Positions 1-7,871 of a stretch of DNA of 64,000 nucleotides are shown piece after piece. This DNA is from Pseudoalteromonas sp. T1lg48 (GTDB lineage Bacteria > Pseudomonadota > Gammaproteobacteria > Enterobacterales > Alteromonadaceae). The translations under genes were made by a program, and so were the position numbers. The notes below the pieces were generated by a model, which saw nothing but the letters and a program-made list of their open reading frames with translations, was not told where the DNA came from and did not search any database. The stretch lies in the NCBI RefSeq assembly GCF_002964785.1, contig NZ_PQCC01000018.1:496001-560000 (forward strand), in the 5' to 3' direction. Position 1 is the stretch's first letter, and every line of letters begins with the position of its first letter.

Positions 1-941
1 ATATAATTAGGAAGTACCACACTCCCCTTTTCATAGCTCACCGCGTTAAACATCATAGGAACATTCTGCATCCCTTGTGACGCGAACACCTGACCGACGG
101 TAATAAGCGGCTGTTCCGGAATTTGTACCGCAGGAGTCGGCAGGCTTGGCTCTTGCAATGAGGCCGCCAGGATACTCTTAATGGTATTGAGGATCTCACC
201 AGCCGATTGCATGGTCATGGCCGCCGAATAGATGATATCGTCTTTATTTAAATCGGTGCTGCCGACAATGACATTCTCATAACTGTTTAGCACGGCTTGC
301 AGTGATTTTTGCTCGGGAGTCACCAGCGGCTCTTCACCGCTTGCTAGAGCATAAGTTGACGAGGGCGCGATAGAGCGACCTTCACTGTCTTTGAGACCCG
401 TGGTCAATACCGTGATGTAAGAGCGACCTTGGGTAAAGGGTTTTAAAGGCACCACGGCAACCGCATCGCCACTGCCCTGAGTAATAAAATCTACGCCAAA
501 ATTTAATTCTTTCACAAACTCACAGGCGATACCGGCAGGCACGGCCGCACAGGTCTGCGAGCTTTGATCTGCGCCCATCACCACTTCAAAAATACGCACA
601 CTGCCCGGGGTAGCCGCCGAGGTTGCGTCCAGACTTACACCGGCTGCGAAGCTTAAATCGATTTTAAATGGGGTTTGCGTTGACCAACCGTCCAGGGCAC
701 CTAAGGCCAGCTGAGGGCTGCTGTAATCATCTCCCTCGCCAGGAATCGCTAACGTGCCATCTTGAGTGCCGCTAAAAAGCAGGTCGTTAGGAACCGACAC
801 CTTGCCGTTACTGGGGTCAAAAACCACGGTGGATTGCGGGATTACAGTCGGGGTCTCTGTTTTGATTTCTTCGAGCGTGTCTTCGCTGCCACAGCCAGCG
901 AGAGCAGAAGCTACAGCGAGAGAAAGTAGCATTTTTTTCAT
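1..941 (-). CDS. VolA/Pla-1/Cef-type extracellular lipase, lipoprotein, partial (C-terminus beyond window)
   Basis: The gene enters from the left edge and 313 codons are visible. The N-terminus is a lipoprotein signal: two Lys, a hydrophobic stretch, then the lipobox LAGC with the acceptor Cys at residue 17. The following part (VVFDPSNGKVSVPNDLLFSG, then repeated beta-rich segments with TQGRSYITVLTTGLKDSEG) is typical of the N-terminal half of VolA/Pla-1/Cef family surface lipases, which release fatty acids from phospholipid such as lysophosphatidylcholine. The alpha/beta hydrolase part with its catalytic GxSxG lies outside the window, so activity cannot be judged. It is divergent from yciK. 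The assignment rests on recognition of the N-terminal region only. Confidence 0.7.
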   Translation of the reverse strand, partial: MKKMLLSLAVASALAGCGSEDTLEEIKTETPTVIPQSTVVFDPSNGKVSVPNDLLFSGTQDGTLAIPGEGDDYSSPQLALGALDGWSTQTPFKIDLSFAAGVSLDATSAATPGSVRIFEVVMGADQSSQTCAAVPAGIACEFVKELNFGVDFITQGSGDAVAVVPLKPFTQGRSYITVLTTGLKDSEGRSIAPSSTYALASGEEPLVTPEQKSLQAVLNSYENVIVGSTDLNKDDIIYSAAMTMQSAGEILNTIKSILAASLQEPSLPTPAVQIPEQPLITVGQVFASQGMQNVPMMFNAVSYEKGSVVLPNY

Positions 942-1099
942 TGTGTTGGCTCCAAACCTATTCTTATTGTTCTGCGCAAATAATGTTAATCAAAAGGATA
1001 GAAAATCGTTAATGACACATTAGACCAGTTTAACTTATCGTAAACAGGTACGTTTCGCTACTTAAATTTGTAATAAATCACTTACTTGTTTATTGACTG

Positions 1100-1108
1100 T
1101 GGTAAAAT
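1100..1108 (+). promoter_or_regulatory. candidate extended -10 element for yciK
   Basis: The sequence TGGTAAAAT fits an extended -10 (TGn followed by TAAAAT), 32 bases before the chosen yciK start. No good -35 is present at the usual distance, which extended -10 promoters can tolerate. This is a pattern match only. Confidence 0.3.
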
Positions 1109-1140
1109 CCCGCAAAAATCATGCACTGGGTGCTACAGCT

Positions 1141-1887
1141 ATGCAAAACTACAATGCAAGTGCGAATGCATTAGACCAAAAAGTAATCCTTGTTACCGGC
1201 GCTGGTGACGGCATTGGCCGTGTCGCCGCCCTGACTTATGCCAAACACGGCGCTACCGTGATCTTGCTGGGTAAAACCACCAAAAAATTGGAGGCCGTGT
1301 ACGACGAAATCGTCGCCGCTGGCTACCCGCAGCCCGCGATTGTACCTCTTGATTTAAAAGGTGCGACCAAGCAAAACTATCGCGATCTGGCTGCCACCAT
1401 AGAACAACAATTTGGCAAGCTTGATGGCCTGTTAAACAACGCCAGCATCTTGGGCTCACTGGGCCCTCTTGAGCACTTTTGCTCATCGACCTTTGAAAGC
1501 ATTATGAAGGTCAATGTCACCGCCCAGGCTTTGCTTACCAAAGCCATGTTCCCTGTGCTGCGTAAGGCGCCACATGCGTCAATTATCTTTACCTCATCGG
1601 GCGTAGGCCGCGAAGGCCGTGAATTTTGGGGTGCATACGCTATCTCTAAATTCGCCACCGAAGGCATGATGCAGACCTGGTCTAAGGAAGTGGGTAAAAC
1701 CAATATCCGCATCAACTGCATTAACCCAGGGGCGACCCGCACAAGCATGCGTGCCAGCGCCTTCCCAGGTGAAGACAGAGATAAATTGGCGACCCCTGAA
1801 GATCTTATGCCGACTTACCTTTACCTGATGAGTGATGACTCAATCGAGGTAAACGGTCAATCGCTGGATGCACAAGTGAAAAAGTAA
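1141..1887 (+). CDS. yciK: YciK family short-chain dehydrogenase/reductase
   Basis: This is a 248-residue classical short-chain dehydrogenase. The N-terminal nucleotide-binding motif TGAGDGIG is at about residues 20-27, LNNAS follows at about 99-103, and the catalytic Ser and the YxxxK pair (YAISK) are near residues 155-170. The protein resembles E. coli YciK, whose substrate is not established. An in-frame TTG 48 bases upstream would add 16 residues, but the ATG at 1141 gives the family's usual N-terminus. It converges on rluB and shares a bidirectional terminator with it. Its position beside rluB and trp is conserved with E. coli. Confidence 0.88.
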   Translation: MQNYNASANALDQKVILVTGAGDGIGRVAALTYAKHGATVILLGKTTKKLEAVYDEIVAAGYPQPAIVPLDLKGATKQNYRDLAATIEQQFGKLDGLLNNASILGSLGPLEHFCSSTFESIMKVNVTAQALLTKAMFPVLRKAPHASIIFTSSGVGREGREFWGAYAISKFATEGMMQTWSKEVGKTNIRINCINPGATRTSMRASAFPGEDRDKLATPEDLMPTYLYLMSDDSIEVNGQSLDAQVKK

Positions 1888-1914
1888 CCCGACCGGTTTA
1901 CTTAGCTCAAAAAT

Positions 1915-1943
1915 AAAAAACGCCGTTTAATACGGCGTTTTTT
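1915..1943. terminator. bidirectional intrinsic terminator between yciK and rluB
   Basis: The arms AAAAAACGCCGT and ACGGCGTTTTTT flank a 5-base loop (TTAAT). Read in either direction, the GC stem is followed by a T run, so it can end both yciK and the convergent rluB unit. Confidence 0.9.
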
Positions 1944-1962
1944 ATTAGCTGTTGCGCAGGGA

Positions 1963-2832
1963 CTACCTGCGTTTCTTTTGCTGCTGCACACGTTGATTGT
2001 GCTTTTTCTCCGCCTTACGAATACGATTCACCTGGGCGCGCTTGTCCTTACGCTTAGGCTGCATCTGCTCAACGGTTAACTTGGTTTGCTTCTCTGGACG
2101 CAGGCCTACACTTTTGCGCAAATAGTTGACCCGACCCAATTCCAGCTCTTCCCAGCCGCCTTGAGGTAAACGTTTGTTGAGCTCCAGCTCGCCATAGCGC
2201 ACGCGAATAAGACGGGATACTTCCACGCCCTGCGATTGCCACATACGACGTACTTCACGATTACGGCCTTCGCTCAGGGTGACGTTAAACCATTTATTGA
2301 TCCCCTCACCACCCATGGGCTTGATGGTATGAAAGCGTGCAGGGCCATCGTCAAGCTCCACGCCCTTGGTCAGGGTACGCAGAGTTTCATTGGTGACATC
2401 ACCGAAAACGCGCACCGAATACTCACGTTCAATTTCATAACTGGGGTGCATCAGGCGGTTTGCCAATTCACCGTCATTGGTAAACAGTAACAGGCCCGAG
2501 GTATTGATATCCAAACGGCCGATAGCAATCCAACGATCGCCGTCGATACGCGGCAGGCGGTCAAACACGGTACGACGCCCTTCCGGGTCTTTACGGGTAC
2601 ACAACTCGCCCTCGGGTTTATGGTACATCAATACTCGGCAAATACGCTCTGCCGGCTGCTCAATCTTGACAATATGACCGTCAACACGGATTAATTGGGT
2701 GGGTTCGACTCGGTCGCCCAAACGCGCCACCTTGCCATCAACACTGACACGGTTAGCTTCGATGTACTTTTCCATCTCACGACGGGAACCGACACCGGCT
2801 CGGGCTAACACTTTTTGTAACTTTTCACTCAT
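1963..2832 (-). CDS. rluB: 23S rRNA pseudouridine(2605) synthase RluB
   Basis: RluB converts U2605 of 23S rRNA to pseudouridine. Residues 1-60 form an S4 RNA-binding domain ([20 protein letters not shown]). The catalytic domain contains [18 protein letters not shown] with the catalytic Asp at 108, followed by the REYSVRV strand. The C-terminus, from about 250, is a basic Lys/Arg/Gln-rich tail ending in KKRR, likely to bind RNA. Its start codon overlaps the scpB stop by one base, so the two are probably translated together. Length 289 is normal for the family. Confidence 0.95.
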   Translation of the reverse strand: MSEKLQKVLARAGVGSRREMEKYIEANRVSVDGKVARLGDRVEPTQLIRVDGHIVKIEQPAERICRVLMYHKPEGELCTRKDPEGRRTVFDRLPRIDGDRWIAIGRLDINTSGLLLFTNDGELANRLMHPSYEIEREYSVRVFGDVTNETLRTLTKGVELDDGPARFHTIKPMGGEGINKWFNVTLSEGRNREVRRMWQSQGVEVSRLIRVRYGELELNKRLPQGGWEELELGRVNYLRKSVGLRPEKQTKLTVEQMQPKRKDKRAQVNRIRKAEKKHNQRVQQQKKRR

Positions 2833-3419
2833 TAAGATGGTTCTCTCACAGAAGGATCATGTAATAGTTGCTCTATCTGGCTATGCTGCTGTGGCGGCAA
2901 GGGCGGTAATTGCTCCAGGCCAGATAAAGAAAAATAGTCTAAAAACTCGTTGGTAGTGGCATACAGGGCGGGTCTTCCCGGCACCTCTTTATGGCCCACA
3001 ACTTTTACCCACCCCCGCTCCTGCAGGGTTTTCATAATATTGCTGGCCACGGTCACTCCGCGCACCTGCTCAATTTCGCCACGGGTTATGGGCTGGCGAT
3101 AGGCGATTAACGACAAGGTTTCTAGCAGCGCCCGCGAATACTTAGGCGCACGCTCAACAAACAACTGGCTTAGCCAAGGGCTGAGGCTGCTGCAGGCCTG
3201 AAAGCGATACCCCGACCCCACCTGAACCAGGCGAATGCCGCGAGTTTGATAGTGATTTTCTATACTCTCCAGGGCCTGGTTTAACCGCTTGGGCGCCACG
3301 CTGATATCACTGAGTACGGTTTCTTTTAGTTGTTTTTTTGTCAGTGGTTGCGGTGACACAAAAATCGCCGCTTCAATGAGCTCGATCAGTTGCTCATCAC
3401 TAATACGTCTGCTGCTCAT
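2832..3419 (-). CDS. scpB: segregation and condensation protein ScpB
   Basis: ScpB is the winged-helix partner of the kleisin ScpA in the bacterial SMC-ScpAB condensin complex that compacts and segregates the chromosome. Tandem winged-helix domains are visible: residues about 10-85 ([21 protein letters not shown]) and about 95-165 ([20 protein letters not shown] and the GRPALYATT strand). It lies between scpA and rluB in one left-running unit, overlapping rluB by one base and 25 bases after scpA. Length 195 is typical. Confidence 0.95.
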   Translation of the reverse strand: MSSRRISDEQLIELIEAAIFVSPQPLTKKQLKETVLSDISVAPKRLNQALESIENHYQTRGIRLVQVGSGYRFQACSSLSPWLSQLFVERAPKYSRALLETLSLIAYRQPITRGEIEQVRGVTVASNIMKTLQERGWVKVVGHKEVPGRPALYATTNEFLDYFSLSGLEQLPPLPPQQHSQIEQLLHDPSVREPS

Positions 3420-3444
3420 GACTGCACCTCCGTCGCAGCGGCTA

Positions 3445-4296
3445 TTATGGCAGAGCCTCGGCCGTAGGCAAAGGGGAACATGCCTCTTCCTGTGGTTTTA
3501 AGCGCACATGAATGAGCGCATCGCTACCGGCCTGTTGGCATAAAATCAGCCCCTCTTTGGTCAACTCTAAAATAGCGATAAAGGTGACTACAACACCTGC
3601 TCGGCCTTCGGAGACGGTAAATAAGGCATGAAAGTCGAGATAACCCGGCGCCTGTTGCAGCCGTGCGAGAATATCGCTCATCCGCTGTCTAGTAGACAGT
3701 TGTTCCGGGCTAATATGATGATGCTCGAAGGTTTTTGCCCTCGCCATCACATCACTGAGCGCCAGCATCAGATCCTGCATGGAGACATCGGGCATCAAGG
3801 GCTCGGGCTTGGCCTGCTCGTCAACCAAAGCATGGGCGGTAAAAATATCCCGCTCCAGCCGTGGAATTTCATCGAGACGCTCGGCGGCCTTTTTAAATTG
3901 TTCGTATTCTTGCAGACGACGCACCAGCTCGGCACGAGGATCTTCCTCGTCCTCCCCCAACTCCTGATGTACCGGCAGCAACAGGCGCGATTTGATTTGC
4001 GCCAACAGCGCCGCCATCACCAGGTATTCTCCCGCCAGTTCAAGCTGAAACTCACGCATCATCTCCACATACTTCATGTATTGCTCTGTGATGCTAAACA
4101 CCGAGAGCTCCAGCACATCGAGTTTATGCTTTTTGATCAGATATAAAAGTAAGTCAAGCGGACCTTCAAAGGTCTCCAGCACCACCTCGAGGGCATCCGG
4201 GGGAATGTACAAGTCTTCCGGCTTTTCTATCATGGCTTCGCCGCGAATAAAGGCCAGAGGTAACTTTTGCTGCTGGGGTAGAACGTGCTCTGTCAT
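3445..4296 (-). CDS. scpA: segregation and condensation protein ScpA (kleisin)
   Basis: ScpA bridges the SMC heads and ScpB. The kleisin N-terminal signature is plain at residues about 35-65 (LETFEGPLDLLLYLIKKHKLD), followed by the AAxLxxIKSRLLLP helix near residue 100. The C-terminal winged helix is at about 215-262. The N-terminus is some 30 residues longer than in short ScpA proteins; an internal start at MIEKPEDLY (residue 22) is also possible. The first ATG overlaps the upstream yciO-like stop by four bases, which favours coupling from there. Confidence 0.94.
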   Translation of the reverse strand: MTEHVLPQQQKLPLAFIRGEAMIEKPEDLYIPPDALEVVLETFEGPLDLLLYLIKKHKLDVLELSVFSITEQYMKYVEMMREFQLELAGEYLVMAALLAQIKSRLLLPVHQELGEDEEDPRAELVRRLQEYEQFKKAAERLDEIPRLERDIFTAHALVDEQAKPEPLMPDVSMQDLMLALSDVMARAKTFEHHHISPEQLSTRQRMSDILARLQQAPGYLDFHALFTVSEGRAGVVVTFIAILELTKEGLILCQQAGSDALIHVRLKPQEEACSPLPTAEALP

Positions 4297-4913
4297 TGAA
4301 ATGGACTTGGATCACCACAGCCAACGCGCAGTACTTCAATATCGTCCTCGGACATATCGACGACGGTCGTGGCCTGCTCGCTTAAATAACCGCCATGAAT
4401 AATGACATCCACCTGTTTTTCCAAACGCAGACGAATTTCATCTGGGTCCGACTCGGTAAACTGATCACCGGGTAGAATCAGCGAGCAACTCATCAAGGGT
4501 GCGCCCAACTCTTCGAGCAGAGCCTGACTGATAGGATGGTCACTGACGCGAATACCTATGGTTTTCTTTTTCTCATTGAGCACCCGGCGCGGTACTTCTT
4601 TGGTGCCCTTTAAAATAAAGGTATAGGGTCCCGGGGTATTGTTTTTAATGAGACGAAACATCTGGTTGTCGACCCGAGCATAGGTGGCAAGTTCGGATAA
4701 ATCGCGGCACATCAGGGTAAAGTTATGATGCTTTTCGATGCCACGAATGCGAGTGATGCGTTCCTGCGCTTGTTTCTCCCCGAGCTGACAGCCGATGGCA
4801 TAACCTGAGTCGGTTGGGTATACCACCACCCCACCTTGGCGAATAATGTCCGCCGCCTGCTGAATAAGGCGACGCTGCGGGTTTTGCGGATGGATATGAA
4901 AAAACTGACTCAT
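4293..4913 (-). CDS. yciO: YciO-like Sua5/YrdC family protein
   Basis: The 206-residue protein is a single YrdC/Sua5 domain. The family hallmark GGVVVYPTDSGYAIGC is at about residues 28-43, and the basic pocket residues of IRGIEKHHNFTLMCRDLSEL follow. Family members TsaC and Sua5 make threonylcarbamoyl-AMP for tRNA t6A; E. coli YciO is a paralogue with weaker activity. The context (trp neighbourhood, next to rnm) and the short length identify it as YciO rather than TsaC. It overlaps scpA by four bases. Confidence 0.9.
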   Translation of the reverse strand: MSQFFHIHPQNPQRRLIQQAADIIRQGGVVVYPTDSGYAIGCQLGEKQAQERITRIRGIEKHHNFTLMCRDLSELATYARVDNQMFRLIKNNTPGPYTFILKGTKEVPRRVLNEKKKTIGIRVSDHPISQALLEELGAPLMSCSLILPGDQFTESDPDEIRLRLEKQVDVIIHGGYLSEQATTVVDMSEDDIEVLRVGCGDPSPFQ

Positions 4914-4932
4914 TGCTGTCCTTGTAATTCAA

Positions 4933-5772
4933 TTATGGTTCTGACCGCCAGCGTTGCCATACGCCTTCGCAGTCTTTTGGTAAGTATAGGTTCTTTCCTA
5001 ATTCTATGTAAGGTAAAGGGAAATGGAAATCTGAACCCTGTGAGCATAGGAGTCCATGCTCGCGCGCCAACTGGCCTAAAAACTGTCGCTCACATGGGGC
5101 TTGCTGGGTTTGCGCCACTTCCATGGCATCGCCACCGAGTGCGCTAAATTCAGCAAGCAGCTTACGTAACCACTTGTTCGAAATTTTATAACGCCCGGGG
5201 TGAGCCAAAACGGCCTGACCACCGGCACTGTGAATGGCGTCTACGGCGGTGCCCATATCGCACCAAGTGCTAGGTACATAACCTGTGTTACCGCGACTGA
5301 GGTATTTTTTAAACACCCCCTGCATGGTTTTAGCCGCTCCCTGCGCCACCAGCACCCGGGCAAAGTGGGCACGGGTTACCTGGGCTTTTTCGGCCAGCGC
5401 CAAGGCCTGTTCATGAGTATTTTCAAAACCGGCCTTATCGAGACGTTCACCTATTTTCGCCGCACGTTCTCTGCGCTTTTGCTGCTGTTGACCGAGCAAT
5501 TCGTTGAGTTGTTCGGTTTCGGTGTCGACCTGCAAACCAACGATATGAATTTCAAAACTATGCCAGCGGGTGGAGATCTCCACGCCCGGCACCAAAGTCA
5601 GGGGCAAGTCCAATTCACGAATGGCCGCTTGCGCCGGTGCAATACCGGCGATGGTATCATGATCGGTCAAGGCCAATACATCCACACCCTTATCGGCGGC
5701 ACGCTGCACCAACTCGGTGACACTAAGCTTGCCATCGGAAAATTGACTGTGGCTATGGAGATCATACTTCAA
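4933..5772 (-). CDS. rnm: RNase AM (TrpH/YciV), PHP-domain 5'-3' exoribonuclease
   Basis: The first residues MKYDLHSHSQFSDGKLS carry the HxH and Asp ligands of a PHP metal site, followed by ALTDHDT at about residue 33 and further His motifs (VLAHPGRY, GSDFH). In E. coli the protein (YciV, formerly TrpH) trims 5' ends of rRNA precursors. Length 279 is near that of the E. coli protein. It is the first gene of the left-running unit and is divergent from trpE; its promoter must lie in the 171 bases before the trp leader. The trp linkage is positional, with no evidence for a role in tryptophan synthesis. Confidence 0.9.
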   Translation of the reverse strand: MKYDLHSHSQFSDGKLSVTELVQRAADKGVDVLALTDHDTIAGIAPAQAAIRELDLPLTLVPGVEISTRWHSFEIHIVGLQVDTETEQLNELLGQQQQKRRERAAKIGERLDKAGFENTHEQALALAEKAQVTRAHFARVLVAQGAAKTMQGVFKKYLSRGNTGYVPSTWCDMGTAVDAIHSAGGQAVLAHPGRYKISNKWLRKLLAEFSALGGDAMEVAQTQQAPCERQFLGQLAREHGLLCSQGSDFHFPLPYIELGKNLYLPKDCEGVWQRWRSEP

Positions 5773-5877
5773 CGCGGTTATCCCATTTGGTAATACTGTT
5801 AAGACCCAGCCAGTGTACCATTTTATCGCCGCTGGCGCGGCAACAAAGTTTTCTTTGTATTTTTATACTCTTCGGGG

Positions 5878-5906
5878 TTGACACTAATGTCGAGGTAAGT
5901 TCTACT
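5878..5906 (+). promoter_or_regulatory. trp operon promoter, with a possible degenerate TrpR operator
   Basis: A perfect -35 TTGACA (5878-5883) is followed after exactly 17 bases by TCTACT (5901-5906, four of six consensus bases). Transcription would begin near 5913, about 30 bases before the first leader peptide. The segment 5891-5911 shares the outer CGA and ACG and an inner ACTA with the E. coli TrpR operator but is not a clean palindrome. The promoter is well supported by position; repression by TrpR is only suggested. Confidence 0.65.
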
Positions 5907-5943
5907 AAACGACATAAATTAATCGGTTCTTAAAGAAAAACTT

Positions 5944-5994
5944 ATGTGTACAGCAAAACTAATTCATATCACTTGGTGGTGGCACTCGAACTAG
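5944..5994 (+). CDS. trpL: trp leader peptide 1 (three tandem Trp codons)
   Basis: A 16-residue reading frame encodes MCTAKLIHITWWWHSN. Three consecutive UGG codons (5974-5982) precede His-Ser, Asn and a TAG stop. The stop codon sits at the beginning of the antiterminator arm, as attenuation requires: a ribosome stalled on UGG leaves the downstream arm free, one that reaches the stop covers it. The upstream purine stretch AAAGAAAAA is a weak ribosome site. The frame is far too short for ordinary gene finding. Confidence 0.85.
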   Translation: MCTAKLIHITWWWHSN

Positions 5995-5995
5995 C

Positions 5996-6066
5996 GGGTG
6001 GGATTAGTCGTGGCTGCAAGCCAACAATGAACTGATAACAAACCCGCCCATGTAGCGGGTTTTTTT
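5996..6066 (+). promoter_or_regulatory. trp attenuator 1 (antiterminator arm and intrinsic terminator)
   Basis: The terminator stem is AACCCGC (6041-6047) with GCGGGTT (6055-6061), loop of seven bases, then a T run to 6066. The competing antiterminator pairs GGGTGGG (5996-6002), just after the leader stop, with CCCGCCC (6043-6049), using one G-U pair. These pairings are mutually exclusive. A small hairpin TGGC/GCCA at 6011-6023 lies between them. The arrangement is that of a classical translation-coupled trp attenuator. Confidence 0.85.
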
Positions 6067-6089
6067 GTAACTAAATTTGGTCACTAACA

Positions 6090-6143
6090 ATGAATTTTAC
6101 TCAGTCGAAACAAACTATGATTTGGTGGTGGCACTCGAGATAG
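6090..6143 (+). CDS. trp leader peptide 2 (second copy, three tandem Trp codons)
   Basis: A second leader frame encodes MNFTQSKQTMIWWWHSR and a TAG stop. The UGG triplet is at 6123-6131. Only the last part resembles leader 1; the N-terminal halves differ completely. A second in-frame ATG at 6117 would give an eight-residue peptide MIWWWHSR. Neither ATG has a clear Shine-Dalgarno sequence, so the start is uncertain, but the UGG triplet, the stop position and the downstream structure are all preserved. Confidence 0.78.
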   Translation: MNFTQSKQTMIWWWHSR

Positions 6144-6212
6144 CGGGTGGGCCCAATCGTGGCTGAGCAATTTTCCAACCCGCTGCTTATTCTTAAGTCA
6201 GCGGGTTTTTTT
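6142..6212 (+). promoter_or_regulatory. trp attenuator 2 (antiterminator arm and intrinsic terminator)
   Basis: The terminator stem AACCCGCTG (6177-6185) pairs with CAGCGGGTT (6199-6207), loop of 13 bases, then a T run to 6212. The antiterminator AGCGGGT (6142-6148), which overlaps the leader 2 stop codon, is perfectly complementary to ACCCGCT (6178-6184). The stem is longer than in attenuator 1. The trpE start lies 60 bases after the T run. Polymerase that escapes attenuator 1 meets this one before trpE. Confidence 0.85.
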
Positions 6213-6272
6213 ATTATGTAACGTTGAAAACCGAACACCTCGGTTAAAGCAAAAGGGAATGAGGACCTTTTT

Positions 6273-7871
6273 ATGATCTTTAGTCACATCTCGACAACCG
6301 CCGGGCAAGTGACCAGCATTAGTTTGCGGCGGGCGTATATTCCTTCCGCGCTAAGCCTGTTTGCCAAGTTGGATAAGGACAATGCCTTATTACTGGAGTC
6401 GGCCGAAATCGACTCCAAAGCCAACTTAAAAAGCCTGGTACTGGTCGATGCAGCGCTGCGCATCGAGTGCAACGGCAATCTGGTGCAGGTACAGGCACTT
6501 TCCAACAATGGCGCCCAGTTGCTGCCTTATTTGCAACGGCATATGGGCGATGCCAGCACCGAGTTGCAAAAGGACAGGCTGGATATACGCTACCCCAGCG
6601 TTGACCAAAACCTGGATGAGCATGCCAAACTCAAGGCCGCCAATGCCTTCGATACCCTAAGACAATGTATCAAGCGTATCGAAAGCAACGGCGATAATCC
6701 CTTCTCGGTGTTTCTCGGCGGCGTCATGGGTTACGACATGGTCGCCAATGCGGAGGACTTACCGAGCGTTCCTACCAAGGAAAACACCTGTCCCGACTAT
6801 GTTTTTTACCTTGGAGAAACCCTGGTGGTGATTGACCATCAGCAACAAAGCACGGAGATCATCGGCAACGTCTTTAATGGCCCCGAGGTTCATGCCAATT
6901 GCTTTGAGGTAGGACAGCAGGTTGAGCGTCTTAATGCGCTCTGTGACAACCTGAGCGAATTCACGCCCCCGAGTCCAAAAGCAAACACCCTAGTGTCGAG
7001 CGACGTACAAGTCGATATTGACGACGCCCGCTTTATGGCCCAGGTCAGCGAATTACAGCAGCATATTATCGATGGTGACATCTTCCAGGTCGTGCCTTCG
7101 CGCACCTTTACCCTGCCCTGCACCGAGCCCCTGGCCGCCTATGCTCAGTTGAAGCAGCAAAACCCCAGCCCTTATATGTTCTATCTACGCGATCAGGATT
7201 TCAGCCTGTTTGGCGCTTCGCCTGAGTCGGCACTGAAATACTGTGCCAGCAGTAACCAGGTCGAGGTATACCCCATTGCCGGCACCCGGCCGCGCGGCAA
7301 AAACACCGATGGCAGCATTAACCTGGATCTCGACTCGCGTATTGAGCTGGATCTGCGTAATGATGCCAAAGAGCGCGCCGAGCATATTATGTTAGTTGAC
7401 TTGGCCCGCAACGATGTGGCCCGTATCAGCCAAGCTGGCACCCGCTACGTCAAAGAGTTACTTAAAGTCGACCGCTATTCTCATGTTATGCACCTGGTAT
7501 CCCGGGTTGTCGGTCAATTGAAGGTCGATTTGGATGCCCTGCATGCCTATCAGGCCTGCATGAATATGGGTACCCTGGTTGGCGCCCCCAAGGTCAGTGC
7601 CGCCCGACTTATTCGTGAGGTGGAGCAAAAGCGTCGTGGCAGCTACGGCGGTGCCGTCGGCTATCTTACCGGCGATGGCTCCATGGACTCCTGCATCGTT
7701 ATTCGCAGCGCATTTGTTAAAGACGGTTACGCCCACGTGCAAGCCGGAGCTGGCGTGGTTTTTGATTCAAACCCGCAAAGCGAGGCCGATGAAACCCGAG
7801 CCAAGGCCGGCGCCGTGCTCAGTGCCATTGCGGCTAGTCAATCGGCTGGCGAAAAGGAGGCAAGGGCATGA
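6273..7871 (+). CDS. trpE: anthranilate synthase component I
   Basis: TrpE makes anthranilate from chorismate using ammonia delivered by TrpG, the first committed step of tryptophan synthesis. The feedback-inhibition motif LLESAEIDSK is at about residues 40-49. The chorismate-binding domain carries VYPIAGTRPRG, the Ala-containing signature that separates TrpE from PabB, then DLARNDVARIS and GSYGGAVGYL. Length 532 is normal. GAGG ten bases before the ATG supports the start. The 3' end overlaps trpG as ATGA, implying coupled translation of the two subunits. Confidence 0.98.
   Translation: MIFSHISTTAGQVTSISLRRAYIPSALSLFAKLDKDNALLLESAEIDSKANLKSLVLVDAALRIECNGNLVQVQALSNNGAQLLPYLQRHMGDASTELQKDRLDIRYPSVDQNLDEHAKLKAANAFDTLRQCIKRIESNGDNPFSVFLGGVMGYDMVANAEDLPSVPTKENTCPDYVFYLGETLVVIDHQQQSTEIIGNVFNGPEVHANCFEVGQQVERLNALCDNLSEFTPPSPKANTLVSSDVQVDIDDARFMAQVSELQQHIIDGDIFQVVPSRTFTLPCTEPLAAYAQLKQQNPSPYMFYLRDQDFSLFGASPESALKYCASSNQVEVYPIAGTRPRGKNTDGSINLDLDSRIELDLRNDAKERAEHIMLVDLARNDVARISQAGTRYVKELLKVDRYSHVMHLVSRVVGQLKVDLDALHAYQACMNMGTLVGAPKVSAARLIREVEQKRRGSYGGAVGYLTGDGSMDSCIVIRSAFVKDGYAHVQAGAGVVFDSNPQSEADETRAKAGAVLSAIAASQSAGEKEARA

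Larger units (their letters stand above)
5973..6165 (+). repeat. 44-bp direct repeat forming the cores of the two trp attenuators
   Basis: Copy 1 is 5973-6016 and copy 2 is 6122-6165, a period of 149 bases. They share TTGGTGGTGGCACTCGA, then TAGCGGGTGGG, then TCGTGGCTG, with differences only in the intervening two and five bases (38 of 44 positions identical by direct alignment). The repeat covers the Trp codons, stop codon and antiterminator arm, so the second attenuator most simply arose by duplication of the first. Confidence 0.9.

Noticed and set aside
3628..4146. Long plus-strand frame opposite scpA
   Set aside because: It lies wholly antisense to a gene with clear kleisin motifs; shadow of biased codon use.
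5200..5793. Long plus-strand frame opposite rnm
   Set aside because: Antisense to a PHP-domain gene with all metal motifs; no domain in the shadow frame.
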